Counted from the first letter of the stretch, positions 6,446 through 16,587 are shown. The stretch: 64,000 nucleotides of DNA from Mesorhizobium sophorae (GCF_002270415.1 NZ_NNRI01000001.1:124001-188000), one strand, 5' to 3'. The notes: generated from the letters alone by a model not told the origin. Translations and numbers: made by a program.

Positions 6446-8869
6446 ATGACCGAGCACACGACAACAGCAACCCCCGGCAGGCGGCTGTCCGAACGCCAGT
6501 TGCACGACATCAATGCATACTGGCGCGCCGCCAACTATCTGACGATCGGGCAGATCTACCTGCTCGACAATCCGCTGCTCCGGGAGCCTTTACGGTTGGA
6601 ACACGTGAAGCCGCGTCTGCTCGGCCACTGGGGAACATCGCCGGGCCTGAGTTTCATCTATGCCCATCTCAACCGCGCCATCCGGCTGAGGGATGCAAAC
6701 ATGATCTACGTCTGCGGCCCGGGCCATGGCGGTCCGGCGATGGTCGCCAATGCCTATCTCGAAGGCACTTACAGCGAGCTTAGTCCGGACATATCCCTGG
6801 ACGAACAAGGCATGCGCAAACTGTTCCGGCAGTTCTCCTTTCCCGGCGGAATTCCAAGCCATGCCGCGCCCGATGTGCCGGGCTCGATCCACGAGGGTGG
6901 CGAACTGGGCTACGCGCTTTCTCATGCCTTTGGCGCAGCCTTCGACAATCCAGACCTTGTCGTTGCCTGCGTTGTCGGTGACGGTGAAGCGGAGACCGGG
7001 CCATTGGCTGCCGCGTGGCATTCAAACAAGTTTCTCAACCCGGCGCGTGACGGGGCAGTGCTGCCGATCCTGCATCTGAACGGCTACAAGATCGCCAATC
7101 CCACTATCCTTGCCCGCATTCCCGAAGAGGAACTGCGCGCGCTGTTCACCGGCTATGGCTATGACCCGCTTTTCGTCGAGGGCGATGACCCGACGTTGAT
7201 GCACGAGCGGATGGCAACAGTGCTCGACGATGCGCTGGACCGCATCGAAGTGATCCAGAAATGTGCGCGCGGCGGATCTGCCGACGCGGGGTTGCGGCCG
7301 AAGTGGCCTATGATCGTGCTTCGAAGCCCCAAGGGCTGGACCGGTCCGAAGGAAGTCGACGGGCTGAAGACCGAAGGCTTCTGGCGTGCGCACCAGGTCC
7401 CGTTGTCTGGCCTTGCGGAAAATCCGGCGCATCTGACGATGCTCGAGGAGTGGCTGAAAAGCTACCGGCCGGATGAGTTGTTCGATGCCGCTGGTGCCCC
7501 TGTCGAGGCGATCCGTGCCACCACGCCGCAAGCCGCGCGGCGCATGAGCGCCAATCCGCATGCCAATGGCGGCCTGCTGCGCCGGACCCTCGATTTGCCC
7601 GGGCTGCGGGACCATGCAGTGGCCGTCGCTCGGCCCGGCGCGGTGAAGGCCGAGTCAACACGTGTAATGGGCAGCTTCCTTCGGGCTGTGATGGAACTGA
7701 ACGAGGCCGCGAAGAACTTCCGCATCGTCGGCCCTGACGAGACGGCCTCGAACCGGCTTCAGGACGTGTTCGAAGCCACCGAGCGCGCCTGGATGGAAAA
7801 GATCCTGCCCGAAGACGTTCATCTCGGCCGCGACGGCAGGGTCATGGAAATCCTCTCCGAGCACACCTGCCAGGGCTGGCTCGAAGGCTATCTTTTGACC
7901 GGGCGGCATGGCCTGTTTTCCTGCTACGAGGCGTTTATCCACATCGTCGATTCCATGTTCAACCAGCATGCGAAATGGCTTGATGCCTGCCGTGACATCC
8001 CGTGGCGGCGGCCGGTCGCCTCGCTGAACTATTTGCTGTCGAGCCATGTCTGGCACCAGGAACACAATGGCTTCAGCCATCAGGATCCCGGCTTCATCGA
8101 TGTCGCCCTCAACAAGAAGGCCGACATCGTGCGCGTCTATCTGCCGCCGGATGCCAACACCTTGCTTTGCGTGACCGATCACGTGCTGCAGACATGGAAC
8201 CGCATCAACGTCATCGTCGCCGGCAAGCCGCCGTCGTGGCAATGGCTGCCGATGGACAAGGCCATCGTCCATTGCCGGGCAGGGATCGGCATATGGGACT
8301 GGGCATCGACCGAGAACGGCGACGAGCCAGACGTCGTGATGGCGTGTGCCGGCGACGTTCCGACGCTCGAAACGCTGGCGGCGGTGCAGATCCTGCGGCA
8401 TCACGTTCCTGAGCTCAGGATCAGGGTGGTCAACGTCGTGGACCTGATGACCCTGCAGCCCAAGGAATATCATCCACATGGCCTGTCGGACCGCGATTTC
8501 GATGCATTGTTCACCACCGGCAAGCCTGTCATCTTCGCCTATCACGGCTACCCGTGGACCATCCACCGGCTGACCTATCGGCGCACCAATCACGACAACA
8601 TCCATGTCCGCGGTTACAATGAGGAAGGCACGACCACCACGCCCTTCGACATGACGGTCCTGAACGGCCTCGATCGGTTTCACCTCGTGCAAAGCGTGCT
8701 TGACTGGGTTCCGCAGCTCAGGAGCGTGCAGGTTGGCCTGAAGCAGGCAATGGAGAGCAAGCTGCTCGAGCATCGAGCCTATATCCGGGCTCATGGCCAG
8801 GACATGCCGGAAATACTCGGCTGGAAGTGGGATCAGGATCCCGGTGCGGCGTCGACGGGTCGCCGTTGA
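6446..8869 (+). CDS. xfp: Phosphoketolase (xylulose-5-P / fructose-6-P)
   Basis: An 807-residue thiamine-diphosphate enzyme that splits xylulose 5-P (or fructose 6-P) with phosphate into acetyl-P and glyceraldehyde 3-P (or erythrose 4-P). Family signatures are clear: [50 protein letters not shown] and [14 protein letters not shown]. The open frame extends to 6068, but the ATG at 6446 has GGGAG at good spacing and starts the conserved N-terminus ([19 protein letters not shown]). It is followed 10 bp later by acetate kinase, so the pair would turn pentose phosphate into acetate and ATP under low oxygen. Confidence 0.95.
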   Translation: MTEHTTTATPGRRLSERQLHDINAYWRAANYLTIGQIYLLDNPLLREPLRLEHVKPRLLGHWGTSPGLSFIYAHLNRAIRLRDANMIYVCGPGHGGPAMVANAYLEGTYSELSPDISLDEQGMRKLFRQFSFPGGIPSHAAPDVPGSIHEGGELGYALSHAFGAAFDNPDLVVACVVGDGEAETGPLAAAWHSNKFLNPARDGAVLPILHLNGYKIANPTILARIPEEELRALFTGYGYDPLFVEGDDPTLMHERMATVLDDALDRIEVIQKCARGGSADAGLRPKWPMIVLRSPKGWTGPKEVDGLKTEGFWRAHQVPLSGLAENPAHLTMLEEWLKSYRPDELFDAAGAPVEAIRATTPQAARRMSANPHANGGLLRRTLDLPGLRDHAVAVARPGAVKAESTRVMGSFLRAVMELNEAAKNFRIVGPDETASNRLQDVFEATERAWMEKILPEDVHLGRDGRVMEILSEHTCQGWLEGYLLTGRHGLFSCYEAFIHIVDSMFNQHAKWLDACRDIPWRRPVASLNYLLSSHVWHQEHNGFSHQDPGFIDVALNKKADIVRVYLPPDANTLLCVTDHVLQTWNRINVIVAGKPPSWQWLPMDKAIVHCRAGIGIWDWASTENGDEPDVVMACAGDVPTLETLAAVQILRHHVPELRIRVVNVVDLMTLQPKEYHPHGLSDRDFDALFTTGKPVIFAYHGYPWTIHRLTYRRTNHDNIHVRGYNEEGTTTTPFDMTVLNGLDRFHLVQSVLDWVPQLRSVQVGLKQAMESKLLEHRAYIRAHGQDMPEILGWKWDQDPGAASTGRR

Positions 8870-8879
8870 GGACGAACGC

Positions 8880-10072
8880 ATGACAGACGCTATCCTGGTC
8901 CTCAATGGCGGCTCCTCCAGCCTGAAGTTCGCCGTCTTCGAGGAACGCAACGCGCTTCCCCTGCTGTTGCGCGGCAACGTCTCGTCGCTGGCGGGGCACC
9001 CGCGCTGCGTGTCGAGGCCACTGCGGGTGAGCTGGCGACAGACAAAAGCCTGGGTGACGGACCGATCGACATTGGCAAGGTCTTCGTGGCCGTCGCCTCT
9101 GTGCTTGCCGATCGCGACCTCCTGCGTCGCATCGGCAGGGTCGGGCACAGGATCGTCCATGGCGGCCGCAATTTCACCGGAGCGACGCTGCTCGACGGGC
9201 CCACGCTCGAGGCACTGCGCCTGCTCGAGCCGCTCGCGCCAATCCATCAAAGGATCAATCTCGAGCTTGTCGCCCTGGCCGCTGAGTTCCTGCCGCGAGC
9301 CCTCCAGGTCGGATGCTTCGACACGGCATTCCATTCGGCCCGGCCGGAGGTCGCCAAAATCTACGGCCTGCCGCGCGCGATGACCGAGACGGGCATCGTT
9401 TCCTATGGCTTTCACGGCCTGTCCTACAGCCATATCGCATCCGAGCTGCGCGACCGCTACGGCGCGCGGGCTGGAGGCCGAGCGATCGTTGCCCATCTGG
9501 GCAGTGGTGCCAGCCTTTGCGCCATGGACTCCGGACGAAGTATCGCCACGACGATGGGGTTTTCGACGCTGGACGGCCTGGTGATGAGCACGCGTTGCGG
9601 CGCCCTGGACCCAGGGATAATCCTCCATTTGCTGGAGGACGGTAAGCTGTCGCACGACGAACTGGTCACGCTTCTCTATGAGCAATCCGGCCTGCTCGGA
9701 GTGTCGGGGATATCCGGAGACATGCGCACGCTGATCGGTTCCGAGGATCCTGCCGCCGCCGAGGCGATCGATCTCTTCGTCTATCGAATCGGGCGCGAGA
9801 TCGGGTCGCTGGCGGCTGCCCTCGGAGGTCTGGATACGCTGGTGTTCACGGCCGGCATCGGCGAGAACGCGCCGTTCGTCCGGGAGAAGATCGGTGCCGC
9901 GGCCGGTTGGCTCGGCGTCGGCATCGACCATGAGTTGAACCGGAGAGGCGAGGGCGTGATCAGCCTCGCCGATTCCAGCGTCAACGTGCTTGTCATTCCC
10001 ACGGATGAAGAGAGGGCAGTCGCCGGTGATGTACAGGCTGCATCCCAGGCCGCATCGCTGCGCGCGACCTGA
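8880..10072 (+). pseudogene. ackA: Acetate kinase, interrupted by a frameshift
   Basis: Acetate kinase converts acetyl-P and ADP to acetate and ATP. The N-terminus in one frame (ILVLNGGSSSLKFAVFE) is the conserved start. Around 8985-9000 (near GCGGGGCACC) the reading moves to another frame (APALRVEATAGELATDKSL...) that continues to the end with VGHRIVHGG, GCFDTAFH, YGFHGLSY, STRCGALDPG and FTAGIGENAP. One base is lost or two gained relative to an intact gene. The ATG at 8880 lies 10 bp after phosphoketolase. It is either a real inactivating mutation or a sequencing error; all other family motifs are intact. Confidence 0.85.
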
Positions 10073-10170
10073 CGGCTGGACCTCTCGTGCCGGACAAATG
10101 ACTTGGCCCGTTCGTCCGGCTCGCGCATTTTGTTCGAGCCACTCGCCCCGTATTTCCAGGCGTCATATCT

Positions 10171-10557
10171 CTAAGGCCGTTCGACCCTTGCCACCTGATA
10201 GGTGTGCATGGTGCCGTTGCGTTCGATGGACACGTATTCGCCGGTGACGAAGCGTTCGTCGCCGAGGTGGAAGCCGATCTCGTCGTCGCGGTCGCCTTCT
10301 GCATAGTCAAAGTACCACTGTCCACCGGGCTTGCGCCGCAGAAGACCGACCAAGTCTTCTTCGTCAGCGCGAAAACGGCGAACGCGGCAGGAACCCCGGT
10401 GCGATTTCCACTCGTCGGCGTCGATCCGACCGTCGCTCTTCAACGGGGCGAGCACATCATAGCCCTCTTCGCGATCGCCGCCCGGATGGCCCTTCTCGCG
10501 GGCAAGCAGCAGCCGGACATGCCGGAACTTCGGGGTAAGATCTTTCAGATCGGTCAT
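10171..10557 (-). CDS. Conserved-looking hypothetical protein under a FixK box
   Basis: A 128-residue soluble, charged protein that I cannot assign to a family. It begins MTDLKDLTPKFRHVRLLLAREKGHPGGD and contains an aromatic WYFDYAEGDRDDE stretch followed by GFHLGDERFVTGEYVSI. The composition and RBS (GGGAG before the ATG) support a real gene. A perfect TTGATCCCGATCAA box is centred about 54 bp upstream of the start, which places it in the oxygen-responsive regulon. No membrane segment or Cys cluster is visible. Confidence 0.7.
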   Translation of the reverse strand: MTDLKDLTPKFRHVRLLLAREKGHPGGDREEGYDVLAPLKSDGRIDADEWKSHRGSCRVRRFRADEEDLVGLLRRKPGGQWYFDYAEGDRDDEIGFHLGDERFVTGEYVSIERNGTMHTYQVARVERP

Positions 10558-10604
10558 GGCGAACTCCCTTGACGGAGTTCATAGCGCGATGACCGGATTT
10601 GGCC

Positions 10605-10618
10605 TTGATCCCGATCAA
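10605..10618 (-). promoter_or_regulatory. FixK/Fnr box (perfect)
   Basis: TTGATCCCGATCAA is a perfect TTGA-N6-TCAA site centred about 54 bp before the gene starting at 10557. It also lies just past the stop of the MgtC/DUF4010 gene (10641). Confidence 0.8.
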
Positions 10619-10640
10619 AGGGGCCGTCGTTTCTGCGCAG

Positions 10641-11894
10641 TCAGAAGGTCGCTAGCAGCACCATGGCACAGTAACCGGCGGCTGCAGCGATCAGGGTCGC
10701 CACGGCCAAGGGCAACCAGAACCTGACCGGGCCGGCAACGACCGCCAGCGAGACGCGACCGGTCGCGTTTGCCGCCAGCGCCGCCAGCACTGCCTGCCCC
10801 ACGGTTTCGACAGGGACCGAATGCCTGACCAGGCGCAACGCGCTGAGCACCGAGACATCGACATCGAACGTTCCGGCAAGCGCCGAGCTCGCCAGCAAGC
10901 CGCGCCCGCCGAATTGACCCGCCAGTGCGGCGCTGGCGGTCGAGACCACCGCAAAGAGCAGGGCAAAGAGCAGCAATGGACCAAGTTCGAATGGATTGCG
11001 CGTCAGCCCACCACCTTTTTGATCCCCGCCGACGCGCACCAACAGAAATGCGCCGCAGGCCGCGAAGGCGAATGCCGCCGCAATCGCGGGAATGCCGGCT
11101 GGGACGAACACGCTTGGTTGGATGATCAAAACCACCACGCAAACGCGCAGCGATGAGATCATCGCTGCCAGCGAAGCTGCTCCTGCCAGCGGTAGCGGAT
11201 TGCTCGACGACGTCGCATTGCGGGCAAGCGCCACGGTCACGGCTGTGGAGGATACGATTGCACCGACGAGCGAGCTGACGAGCAGACCCCGCGTGGTTCC
11301 AAGAGCGCGAACGGCGACATAGCCAGCGAACGATATCGACGCCATCAGCACCGTAAGGAACCAGACCTCCCAAGGATTGAAACCGCCCCATGGGTCCATG
11401 GTCCGGTTCGGCAGCAAGGGCAGGACAATCGCGGTCATTACCGCCAGGATCAACGCCGAACGAAGCTCGATCCAGGTCAGTCGTCGCAACAGGCCGTGCA
11501 GGACCTCGCGACTGGCAAGTACCGCCGCGAGCGCGGCCCCTCCAGCGCACGCAACCCGATAGTCGCCGGCTACACAAAGGGCGCCAAGCGCGAACACGCC
11601 CAGGCCGGCCATGACCGAGGTGACGCTGAAATCCTGGTCATGAGCAGCTTCTCGCGCCTTGTACCATGCGAAGATCGCGGCAAAGGCGATAAACCCCGCG
11701 ACCAGCACCGAAACCGCGTCAAGGGCTTCGGCCAGGGCGGCCAGAATGCCACCGAGCAGGCCGGATATGCCGAAGGTTCGAATACCGGCCGTACGGCTGC
11801 GATCCGGTGCGTCCCGCTCCCGCCAGCCACGCTCCAGTCCAACGAGCAGGCCGATTGCCAAGGCGAGTCCGAGCCGGGCGATGAGCGGATCCAT
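10641..11894 (-). CDS. MgtC/SapB-DUF4010 family membrane protein
   Basis: A 417-residue integral membrane protein with about eleven to twelve helices. The N-terminal third is MgtC-like (RLGLALAIGLLVGLERGWRER, TAGIRTFGISGLLGGI), and the rest matches DUF4010 (SSTAVTVALAR in a membrane context). The biochemical role is unknown in this family; MgtC itself affects Mg2+/phosphate homeostasis and acid stress. It is the last gene of the minus-strand stress operon starting at 13911, 10 bp after the FMN-binding protein gene. Confidence 0.82.
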   Translation of the reverse strand: MDPLIARLGLALAIGLLVGLERGWRERDAPDRSRTAGIRTFGISGLLGGILAALAEALDAVSVLVAGFIAFAAIFAWYKAREAAHDQDFSVTSVMAGLGVFALGALCVAGDYRVACAGGAALAAVLASREVLHGLLRRLTWIELRSALILAVMTAIVLPLLPNRTMDPWGGFNPWEVWFLTVLMASISFAGYVAVRALGTTRGLLVSSLVGAIVSSTAVTVALARNATSSSNPLPLAGAASLAAMISSLRVCVVVLIIQPSVFVPAGIPAIAAAFAFAACGAFLLVRVGGDQKGGGLTRNPFELGPLLLFALLFAVVSTASAALAGQFGGRGLLASSALAGTFDVDVSVLSALRLVRHSVPVETVGQAVLAALAANATGRVSLAVVAGPVRFWLPLAVATLIAAAAGYCAMVLLATF

Positions 11895-11904
11895 GGGAGG
11901 CAGT

Positions 11905-12351
11905 TTACTCGCCCGCTTCCCTGCCTGACACCTGCTGAATCAGAATTCGGAAGAACACCGGTGACGCGCTGTCTAAAACGGGAGGTATTGCCGGCTTGAG
12001 GGCACCGGGCTCCCACCAGTCCGCGTGCTTGCTGAGCACCGACCATGCATGATCGCGCTCGACCTTGTGGCCGATCTGATCCGGCAGTTCCTCATAGCGG
12101 CCGTCGACCACCACGCTTCTCCATCCTCGCCCTTTGCCGCGTTCATCGACCTCAACGCACACCAGCGGGTTGCCTCGCATCCACTCGATCTTCTTGCCTG
12201 GCATCGAAAACGCGTAAAGGTGATTGTCTGAATGGGCATAGTGTATCGGCACGACGTAAGGCTGGCCGTCCTTCGCGCATGCCAAACGACCGATCCGGTT
12301 GGCGGTCAGCAATTTCGTACATTCCAAGGCAGAAAGGGTACGGATCAGCAT
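11905..12351 (-). CDS. Pyridoxamine 5'-phosphate oxidase-like FMN-binding protein
   Basis: A 148-residue split-barrel flavoprotein of the NimA/PNPOx-like group. The sequence LLTANRIGRLACAKDGQPYVVPIHY is the usual first strands of that fold, and VCVEVDERGKGRGWRSVVVDGRYEEL the dimer-interface part. Related proteins reduce nitro compounds or bind flavin or haem; the actual substrate is unknown. It lies in the operon between the phosphoribosyltransferase (12 bp) and the MgtC/DUF4010 gene (10 bp). Confidence 0.85.
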   Translation of the reverse strand: MLIRTLSALECTKLLTANRIGRLACAKDGQPYVVPIHYAHSDNHLYAFSMPGKKIEWMRGNPLVCVEVDERGKGRGWRSVVVDGRYEELPDQIGHKVERDHAWSVLSKHADWWEPGALKPAIPPVLDSASPVFFRILIQQVSGREAGE

Positions 12352-12363
12352 CGGTGCGATCTC

Positions 12364-13101
12364 CTACTTTTTCGAGGTGGCCCCGTCACGCTGCCGCTCA
12401 GTCTCGATTGTGGGGCGGCCGGCGGGCTTCTTGAGATTCTTGCGTTGGCGGGTCGCTTGCCGCAGGGCAGCTTCGTCCATTGCAGCGACAACAGAGCTGT
12501 CGGAAAGCTGAGGGAACGACAAGTAGTGGTAGCCCAGTGCACCGAACCGCGCTGGTTGACTAAGGCAAATCACCCGGTCGGCTTCGCCAGCCAATTCCGA
12601 TATCGTATCGCGCGGTGAAACAGGAACTGCTACGACGACCTCCTTGGGGGCTCGTTTTCTCAGGGCACGAATGGCAACCTTGATCGTCGTTCCTGTTGCC
12701 GCGCCGTCATCGACGATGATCGCCGTCTTCCCCGCGATCGATAAGGGTGGATGCTTTGCCCGATAGGCGAGCCGGCGACGTTCAAGTTCGGGTCGTTCCT
12801 GCGCGATCAAGGCGCGAAGTGCGTCATCATCGAGCGAGTAGGCTTCGACAATCTCCCGGTTCAGCACGATGTCCGGCGGATCGCCGTCCACGATTGCGGC
12901 AATGGCCAGTTCAGGATTTCCCGGCGCGCCTACCTTGCGCACGATAATCAGATCAAGCGGTGCCTTCAGAGCTTTGGCCACTTCGGCGGCAACCGGAACC
13001 CCGCCACGCGGCAGCGCGAGCACGACGGGCTGGCGCAATTGAAGCTTGCCCAGTTCGATGCCGAGCTTCTCTCCAGCCTCTTTGCGGTCACGGAACATCA
13101 T
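12364..13101 (-). CDS. Phosphoribosyltransferase-domain protein
   Basis: A 245-residue protein with a type I phosphoribosyltransferase fold. The PRPP-binding motif IIVDDGAATGTTIKVAI is at about residues 125-140, and the N-terminal LALPRGGVPVAAEVAKAL and VRKVGAPGNPELAIAAI are typical of the 'predicted phosphoribosyltransferase' group in rhizobial hypoxia regulons. The base substrate is unknown. A low-complexity basic tail (RQRKNLKKPAGRP) ends the protein. Its start overlaps the stop of the DUF2267 gene by one base, so the genes are translationally coupled. Confidence 0.85.
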   Translation of the reverse strand: MMFRDRKEAGEKLGIELGKLQLRQPVVLALPRGGVPVAAEVAKALKAPLDLIIVRKVGAPGNPELAIAAIVDGDPPDIVLNREIVEAYSLDDDALRALIAQERPELERRRLAYRAKHPPLSIAGKTAIIVDDGAATGTTIKVAIRALRKRAPKEVVVAVPVSPRDTISELAGEADRVICLSQPARFGALGYHYLSFPQLSDSSVVAAMDEAALRQATRQRKNLKKPAGRPTIETERQRDGATSKK

Positions 13102-13538
13102 CAGTCCGCCGGCCAGAGATGATGAAGTGACTTCCTCATCGAATTTCGCACCTGGGTGATCTCGCCATGCGATATATGGCGATCGAGGAGTTTGAAAACT
13201 GCACCGATCGCAGTGTCGAAATCGACTTCGTCATCGTAGCCGAAATCGCTTCTGACATCGATGATGAAGTCTCGCTTCGTTCGCTTGCAGGCAGGTGCTT
13301 TCGTTGGTTGCCAACCCTCGAAATAGATGCCGCGAACCAAGACAGGGAGCTGCGCTGCAAGGTCGGCAGTTTCCGCAGGCGACAACCAGTCTCGCAGCGT
13401 ATGCAGAACAGATTTCAGCAGCCGGTACGCGCTCGGCTCGCTCCAGCAGAGGTCCCGGGCGAGTTCGTTGACCCACTGCTGAGCCTGCTGCGCGGCGTGG
13501 GAAAAGCCAGAAAATGATGTGTGAGACATTTGGGTCAT
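13101..13538 (-). CDS. DUF2267 protein
   Basis: A 145-residue helical protein with two similar halves (VNELARDLCWSEPSAYRLLKSVLHTLRDWLSPAE and FDTAIGAVFKLLDRHISHGEITQVRNSM), the pattern of DUF2267. The domain is common in bacterial stress and microaerobic operons and has no known activity. The frame is open to 13607, but MTQMSHTSF at 13538 is the likelier start. It belongs to the operon controlled by the box at 13962-13975. Confidence 0.78.
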   Translation of the reverse strand: MTQMSHTSFSGFSHAAQQAQQWVNELARDLCWSEPSAYRLLKSVLHTLRDWLSPAETADLAAQLPVLVRGIYFEGWQPTKAPACKRTKRDFIIDVRSDFGYDDEVDFDTAIGAVFKLLDRHISHGEITQVRNSMRKSLHHLWPAD

Positions 13539-13656
13539 ATCAATTGCTCGCTCAAGTCTGGCTTGATCTTCCAATCCCGGGAGTGCGTGAGCATCGCGCC
13601 GGATCAATTTCCTGCATCCGACCCACAGCCGACGGATCGGTGGTCGGCATGCGCCG

Positions 13657-13911
13657 TCAGTCGGCCCGGATCGTATCGTCCAATGTTGCCAGAACCGATC
13701 CGGGTTCGATCACGGCATTCACGGGGGCCATGATCGTCGCGCGACCGCTTGCCGGCGACACGATCTCATGCAGCGCGTCTTCAATTCGAACCTCGGCTAT
13801 TCTATCGCCAGCCTTGATCGTGGTGCCGGTGGCAACGAACCATCGTTCCACAATGCCCTCAGGAAGCATGCTGAACGCCCACAGCGCTTCATCGACCTTG
13901 ATTTCGTGCAT
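13657..13911 (-). CDS. Lipoyl/biotin-like domain protein lacking the acceptor lysine
   Basis: A small 84-residue protein consisting of one biotinyl/lipoyl-type domain (GIVERWFVATGTTIKAGDRIAEV, then VSPASGRATIMAPVNAVIEPGSVLATL). In genuine lipoyl domains the hairpin reads (E/D)xDKA; here it reads IEDALHE, so the modified Lys is replaced and lipoylation is unlikely. AGGAG lies seven bases before the ATG at 13911, which decides the start over an upstream ATG at 13962. It is the first gene of the operon below the box at 13962-13975; a scaffold or sensory role is speculation. Confidence 0.8.
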   Translation of the reverse strand: MHEIKVDEALWAFSMLPEGIVERWFVATGTTIKAGDRIAEVRIEDALHEIVSPASGRATIMAPVNAVIEPGSVLATLDDTIRAD

Positions 13912-13961
13912 CGCGTTTCTCCTTATGAGCAGGGAAAGTAGCCCAACCGCCAAGATGGACA

Positions 13962-13975
13962 TTGATCGCGATCAA
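13962..13975. promoter_or_regulatory. FixK/Fnr box (perfect) between divergent genes
   Basis: TTGATCGCGATCAA is fully palindromic and matches TTGA-N6-TCAA. It is centred 57 bp before the lipoyl-like gene and its stress operon (minus) and about 113 bp before the small gene at 14082 (plus). The first is the more likely target. Confidence 0.85.
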
Positions 13976-14081
13976 AAGGGGCGGTTCGGTAGACGCAGGG
14001 CAGCCAGCTCGAGGCTGCATTCGGGTGTCGAAAACTGATTCAAATCAAGGCGAGGCATGCCATTTCGCGCATCCTAGGGGG

Positions 14082-14306
14082 ATGTGGAAGCCGATCCTAA
14101 GCGCTCCGTTCGACTGCGATCTCGAACTGGCCGTCCTCGACGAGGATGGCGAGCATGCGCTTGTATTTCCCTGCATGAAGACGCGGAAAGGATGGAGGAA
14201 CGCCGCGACCGGCGCCTATCTCGACATCCACCCGACCCATTGGCGCGACTGGGTGCCGGACAAGACACCGGCAGATATCGGCAACTCTATCTCTCGGTCG
14301 CCCTAG
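14082..14306 (+). CDS. Small conserved hypothetical protein
   Basis: A 74-residue protein beginning MWKPILSAPFDCDLELAVLD and rich in Trp/Asp (GWRNAATGAYLDIHPTHWRDW). The family is known to me only as a rhizobial hypothetical. The ATG at 14082 follows TAGGGGGAT; an in-frame upstream extension to 13962 would start inside the FixK box. It is convergent with fixJ, and the two genes overlap by four bases at their stops (14303-14306). Confidence 0.65.
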   Translation: MWKPILSAPFDCDLELAVLDEDGEHALVFPCMKTRKGWRNAATGAYLDIHPTHWRDWVPDKTPADIGNSISRSP

Positions 14307-14917
14307 TGCTTGGGATCCACGATGAGTGCCATACGAACCAGATGCGACAGGCTGCTCGCGGCCATCTTGCTCATGACATTGGCGCGATGGATTTCGACAG
14401 TGCGCGGGCTGATCCCCAGATCATAGGCGATTGTCTTGTTCGGCAGACCCGACACAAGTCCATCCAGCACCTGCCGCTCCCGATCCGATAGTGTAGACAG
14501 ACGCCCGCGGATTTCCGCGGATTGCGGGTGCGTTGCATCTACCCTATTGCGATTGGCCAACGCGGAGCGGATCGCGTCGATCAGCATCTCGTCGTCGAAC
14601 GGCTTTTCGATGAAATCAGCAGCGCCTTCCTTCATCGCCTGAACGGCGAGTGCCACATCGGCATGGCCAGTCATGACAATAACCGGAAGCCTATGTCCGC
14701 GAGTCCGAAGCTGTCGCAGGAACTCGATGCCGTCGATACCCGGCATGCGCACATCGGTCACGATACAGCCATCAATATTGTCTGTCGTCGCGGCCAGAAA
14801 GGCTGTCGCGGATTCATGCAGGCGCACAGCAAAGTCGGCTGTGGCGAGAAGAAACCCAAGCGACTTGCGGACGTCGACGTCGTCGTCGACGACATGCACA
14901 AGATCATTGCCGGCCAT
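14303..14917 (-). CDS. fixJ: FixJ response regulator
   Basis: A 204-residue two-domain regulator. The receiver has the acidic pair VDDD, the phosphoacceptor Asp in [10 protein letters not shown], Thr in VMTGHADV and Lys in IEKPF. The C-terminal LuxR/NarL helix-turn-helix ([20 protein letters not shown], then [17 protein letters not shown]) binds fixK and nifA-type promoters. The ATG at 14917 lies 14 bp inside the end of fixL, so the genes are coupled. A longer open frame upstream is just fixL antiphase. Confidence 0.95.
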   Translation of the reverse strand: MAGNDLVHVVDDDVDVRKSLGFLLATADFAVRLHESATAFLAATTDNIDGCIVTDVRMPGIDGIEFLRQLRTRGHRLPVIVMTGHADVALAVQAMKEGAADFIEKPFDDEMLIDAIRSALANRNRVDATHPQSAEIRGRLSTLSDRERQVLDGLVSGLPNKTIAYDLGISPRTVEIHRANVMSKMAASSLSHLVRMALIVDPKH

Positions 14918-16460
14918 TGGCGACCTCTTCCTTCTCAACGATGCGCAATGTGAACCGGAATGCTGTTCCTCCGGCGGGCATTGGCTCGGCCCAGATGTGG
15001 CCGCCATGCGACTCGACGATGGTACGGCAAATGGAGAGTCCGACGCCCATCCCTTGCTTCTTGGTTGTGACGAAGGGCTGGAAAAGTTGGGCCGAGACTT
15101 CTGGCGCAAGGCCGGTGCCTGTATCCGTCACGCTTACCTCGGCCATCCCATCCTCCCGTGCGACGGTCCTCACGTGTAACTCGCGGCGCGGTACACCTTG
15201 CATGGCTTCCACCGCGTTGCGCATGAGGTTGAGCAAAACCTGCTGAATCTGGATGCGGTCGGTCAACACCAGCTCGGCGGCGGGATCAAGTTCATAGCTG
15301 ACGCGGACATCGATCTCCCTTGCGCCGACCAGGGCGAGCGACGAAGCTTCCTCGATCAGCGCCGGCAGTCGTTCGACCTGACGCTCGCTTTCGCCCCGCG
15401 CAACAAAGTCCCTCAGGTGACGAATGACGTTTCCTGCCCGCAGGGCCTGCTCAGCCGCCTTTTCCACGGCATCGCGCAGCATAGGGGCGTTCTCTTCCGT
15501 GCTCTTCTCGAGCAGCCGGCGGCTGCCCTTGAGGTAGTTCGTGATGGCCGTCAGTGGCTGATTGATCTCATGTGCGAGCGTCGAGGCCATTTCGCCGAGC
15601 GCGGTAAATCGCGCCATGTGGAGCAATTCCTGCTGCTGCTCCTGTATTCTCGCTTCCGCCCGATGGCGTTCTGTAAGGTCGCGGCAAAAGCCGGTGAAGA
15701 AGCGTCCCGTTCCCGGGTGCATCTCGCCGACGGAAAGCTCCATGGGGAAGGTCGAACCGTCCTTGCGCATCCCGGTGACGGTGCGACCAAGCCCGATGAT
15801 CCGGCGCTCCCCCGTCGTCAGATAGCGGTGCAGGTAGGCGTCATGTTCGCCACGATACGGCGCCGGCATCAGCAGGCTGACATTCTGGCCTATGACTTCG
15901 CTGGACTTGTAGCCGAACAGCGTTTCCGCGGCCGTGCTGAAGGATTGGATGTGGCCTTGTTCGTCGATGACGACCATTGCGTCTGGCACCGTTGCCAGGA
16001 TCGAGCGCAGATGATCCTCACGCAAGCGAAGTGCGGCATTCGCAAAGGAGAGTTCGCTGACATCCGTGCCTTCGACGAAGATGGCGGTGATGCGACCATC
16101 GTCGGCCTTGATCGGCTGGTAGACGAAATCCAGGATGCGCTCTTCTGCCGGTTCGTCGTTGTTGTTGCGAAGGGCTATCTTCATGCCCTGGCCTCTGTAC
16201 GGTTCGCCGGTCTTGTACACTTGGTCCAGCTGTTCGAAGAAGCCTTGACCTTCCAACTCGGGAAGGGCCTCGCGCACCGACTTTCCGATCACCTGCCTGT
16301 GGCCGATCAGCTGTTGGTAGGCGGCATTGGTCAGTTCGAAGACATGGTCCGGTTCGCGCATCAGAGCCATGAAGCCCGGAGCCTGCTCGAACATTTGCGA
16401 CAAGACTGATTTCAGCATCGCGCCGCCGGCCGACAAAATAGGCGCTTCGTATTGGCTCAC
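14904..16460 (-). CDS. fixL: FixL oxygen-sensing histidine kinase
   Basis: About 518 residues: an N-terminal PAS, a haem PAS and a HisKA-HATPase kinase. In the haem [23 protein letters not shown] carries the proximal His (HDAYL), the Arg six residues on and, in GLGR, the distal Arg equivalent to R220 of Bradyrhizobium FixL, so O2 sensing should be intact. The kinase has the H-box [10 protein letters not shown]-box LMRNAVEA, and G-boxes DTGTGL and GMGVGLSI. No N-terminal membrane helices are seen, so it is probably soluble. GTG 16460 (AGGGA upstream) is chosen; TTG 16490 or ATG 16418 are alternatives. Confidence 0.93.
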   Translation of the reverse strand: MSQYEAPILSAGGAMLKSVLSQMFEQAPGFMALMREPDHVFELTNAAYQQLIGHRQVIGKSVREALPELEGQGFFEQLDQVYKTGEPYRGQGMKIALRNNNDEPAEERILDFVYQPIKADDGRITAIFVEGTDVSELSFANAALRLREDHLRSILATVPDAMVVIDEQGHIQSFSTAAETLFGYKSSEVIGQNVSLLMPAPYRGEHDAYLHRYLTTGERRIIGLGRTVTGMRKDGSTFPMELSVGEMHPGTGRFFTGFCRDLTERHRAEARIQEQQQELLHMARFTALGEMASTLAHEINQPLTAITNYLKGSRRLLEKSTEENAPMLRDAVEKAAEQALRAGNVIRHLRDFVARGESERQVERLPALIEEASSLALVGAREIDVRVSYELDPAAELVLTDRIQIQQVLLNLMRNAVEAMQGVPRRELHVRTVAREDGMAEVSVTDTGTGLAPEVSAQLFQPFVTTKKQGMGVGLSICRTIVESHGGHIWAEPMPAGGTAFRFTLRIVEKEEVANGRQ

Positions 16461-16573
16461 CTGAGATCCCTGGGCTCGATACGCCTGCAAGAAAGGCTAA
16501 CTATCACTTCTCTCCGTACAGGCAAAACGGATCGAGGCCGACTTTTTTCGCACAGATGCAATTGGTGGATTCT

Positions 16574-16587
16574 TTGACACGCATCAA
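16574..16587 (+). promoter_or_regulatory. FixK/Fnr box
   Basis: TTGACACGCATCAA matches TTGA-N6-TCAA and is centred about 73 bp before the universal stress protein start at 16654. Confidence 0.78.

Noticed and set aside
7655..9931. Long 758-aa minus-strand reading frame antisense to xfp/ackA
   Set aside because: It is a high-GC shadow of the phosphoketolase and acetate kinase genes, whose plus-strand frames carry clear family motifs.
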